Part shown: positions 6,865 to 7,159 of the stretch, in pieces
Layout of the letters: each line of letters begins with the position of its first letter
Numbering within the stretch: the stretch's first letter is position 1
From: Bifidobacteriaceae bacterium
GTDB lineage: Bacteria; Actinomycetota; Actinomycetes; Actinomycetales; WQXJ01
Reading direction: 5' to 3'
Length of the DNA: 7,159 nucleotides
Assembly: GCA_031258055.1 (NCBI GenBank)
Contig: JAIRNM010000058.1
Location: forward strand, 1-7,159
Translations under genes and position numbers: made by a program
The notes under the pieces: generated by a model
The model's input: only the letters and a program-made list of their open reading frames with translations
Database searches by the model: none
What the model was told of the DNA's origin: nothing

Positions 6865-6902
6865 CCCGGAGGTCGGAGGTTCAAATCCTCCCCCCGCTAC
6901 TA
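6865..6902 (+). other. tRNA 3'-end fragment, likely attR-type scar (initiator tRNA-Met-like)
   Basis: The segment folds as the 3' third of a tRNA: CCCGG as an anticodon-stem 3' strand (6865-6869), AGGTC variable loop, GGAGG-TTCAAAT-CCTCC T-arm (6875-6891), CCCCGCT acceptor strand (6892-6898) and discriminator A (6899), with CTA instead of CCA. No D-arm or 5' acceptor strand lies upstream, so it is not a whole gene. TTCAAAT together with CCCCGCT-A matches, from memory, actinobacterial initiator tRNA-Met, where a 5' CGCGGGG would leave the hallmark 1:72 mismatch. Other tRNAs are possible. Tyrosine recombinases commonly use tRNA 3' ends and leave such a copy at one end of an island. Given its orientation, the island should lie to the left, where the integrase is. 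Confidence 0.75.
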
Positions 6903-7159
6903 TTTGGCCTGGTCACGGCCGGTGTTCCTCTTGTCTGAGCGGACTTGGGGATGCCAATCCCATCGTTATCCCATCGAAATGGCCGCCGGAACGCGGCCGC
7001 GCGCCCGTTACCGCCCGGCTTGTCCGGGTTGTCCCCAGTTGGCTCCCGAAGCGCCCTTCGCGTGGGGGCTTGCGGCGGACGATGCCGTCCGGCTGCGTCC
7101 GTATCCAGGCGCCCGAGCGTCGTTTGGGGGCGCAATGCGCACCTTGCGCTCATGGATGT
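6903..7159. other. Right flank, no recognisable gene
   Basis: Probably chromosome beyond the attachment scar. A minus-strand frame of about 90 codons spans 6881-7153, but it runs into the tRNA fragment and has no recognisable domain. Inverted repeats seen: CCCGG-CTTGT-CCGGG (7014-7028), AAGC-G-CCC/GGG-G-GCTT with one central mismatch (7049-7071) and GCGCCC/GGGCGC (7109-7133). TCCCATCG is repeated directly with an 11-bp period in the 6950-6980 area. None is followed by a T-run, so none is called a terminator. Confidence 0.45.

Larger units (their letters stand above)
3..6902. mobile_element. Candidate genomic island segment: integrase, R-M system, anticodon nuclease, tRNA scar
   Basis: An integrase at the left and a tRNA 3' fragment at the right enclose only defence genes and gene-poor repeat DNA, as in an integrative defence island. 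The intact tRNA and attL copy should lie left of the window. No excisionase, replication or transfer gene is visible here. The caveat is that the integrase could belong to a different element on its left, in which case only the cargo and scar would be linked. Boundaries are inferred. Confidence 0.5.

Noticed and set aside
6881..7153. 90-codon minus-strand frame in the right flank
   Set aside because: It runs into the tRNA fragment and shows no recognisable motif or ribosome site.

Overview
The window reads as part of a high-GC actinobacterial chromosome. Coding regions are strongly G+C-rich at third positions, GTG starts are used, one gene looks leaderless, and no encoded CCA follows the tRNA-like 3' end near the right. 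The taxonomic call is an inference; no taxon-specific marker gene is present.

Layout, left to right: (1) 3-824, the C-terminal part of a tyrosine recombinase (integrase), cut by the window's left edge. (2) 825-1812, about 1 kb without a convincing gene. It holds a striking array of three 23-bp palindromes with a 68-69 bp period, then a very GC-rich, hairpin-prone stretch, then an 18-bp inverted repeat and the promoter region of the next gene. (3) 1813-3516, a gamma-type N6-adenine DNA methyltransferase with an NPPY motif and a C-terminal target-recognition region. (4) 3513-4292, a restriction endonuclease of the XhoI/PaeR7I family, overlapping the methyltransferase by 4 nt. (5) 4431-6662, a 743-aa AAA_13-type ATPase with Walker A, a CxxC zinc-hook-like motif, an ABC signature, Walker B and a C-terminal R-x3-E...H module. 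This matches RloC/PrrC-type anticodon nucleases. (6) 6865-6902, the 3' part of a tRNA gene with no 5' half, most like an initiator tRNA-Met, which is a typical integrase attachment scar. (7) 6903-7159, a flank with no recognisable gene.

Interpretation: the integrase and the tRNA 3' fragment bracket a defence cargo, so the window is probably the right part of a genomic island inserted at a tRNA gene. The cargo pairs a type II restriction-modification system, predicted from its family to act at CTCGAG, with a tRNA-cleaving abortive-infection ATPase directly downstream on the same strand. PrrC is classically the back-up for a type I system. A similar two-layer arrangement built on a XhoI/PaeR7I-type type II system is the best candidate here for an undescribed combined defence module. 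The second most interesting signal is the palindrome array just after the integrase: its stems differ in sequence but stay paired, which points to selection for structure or for inverted binding sites.
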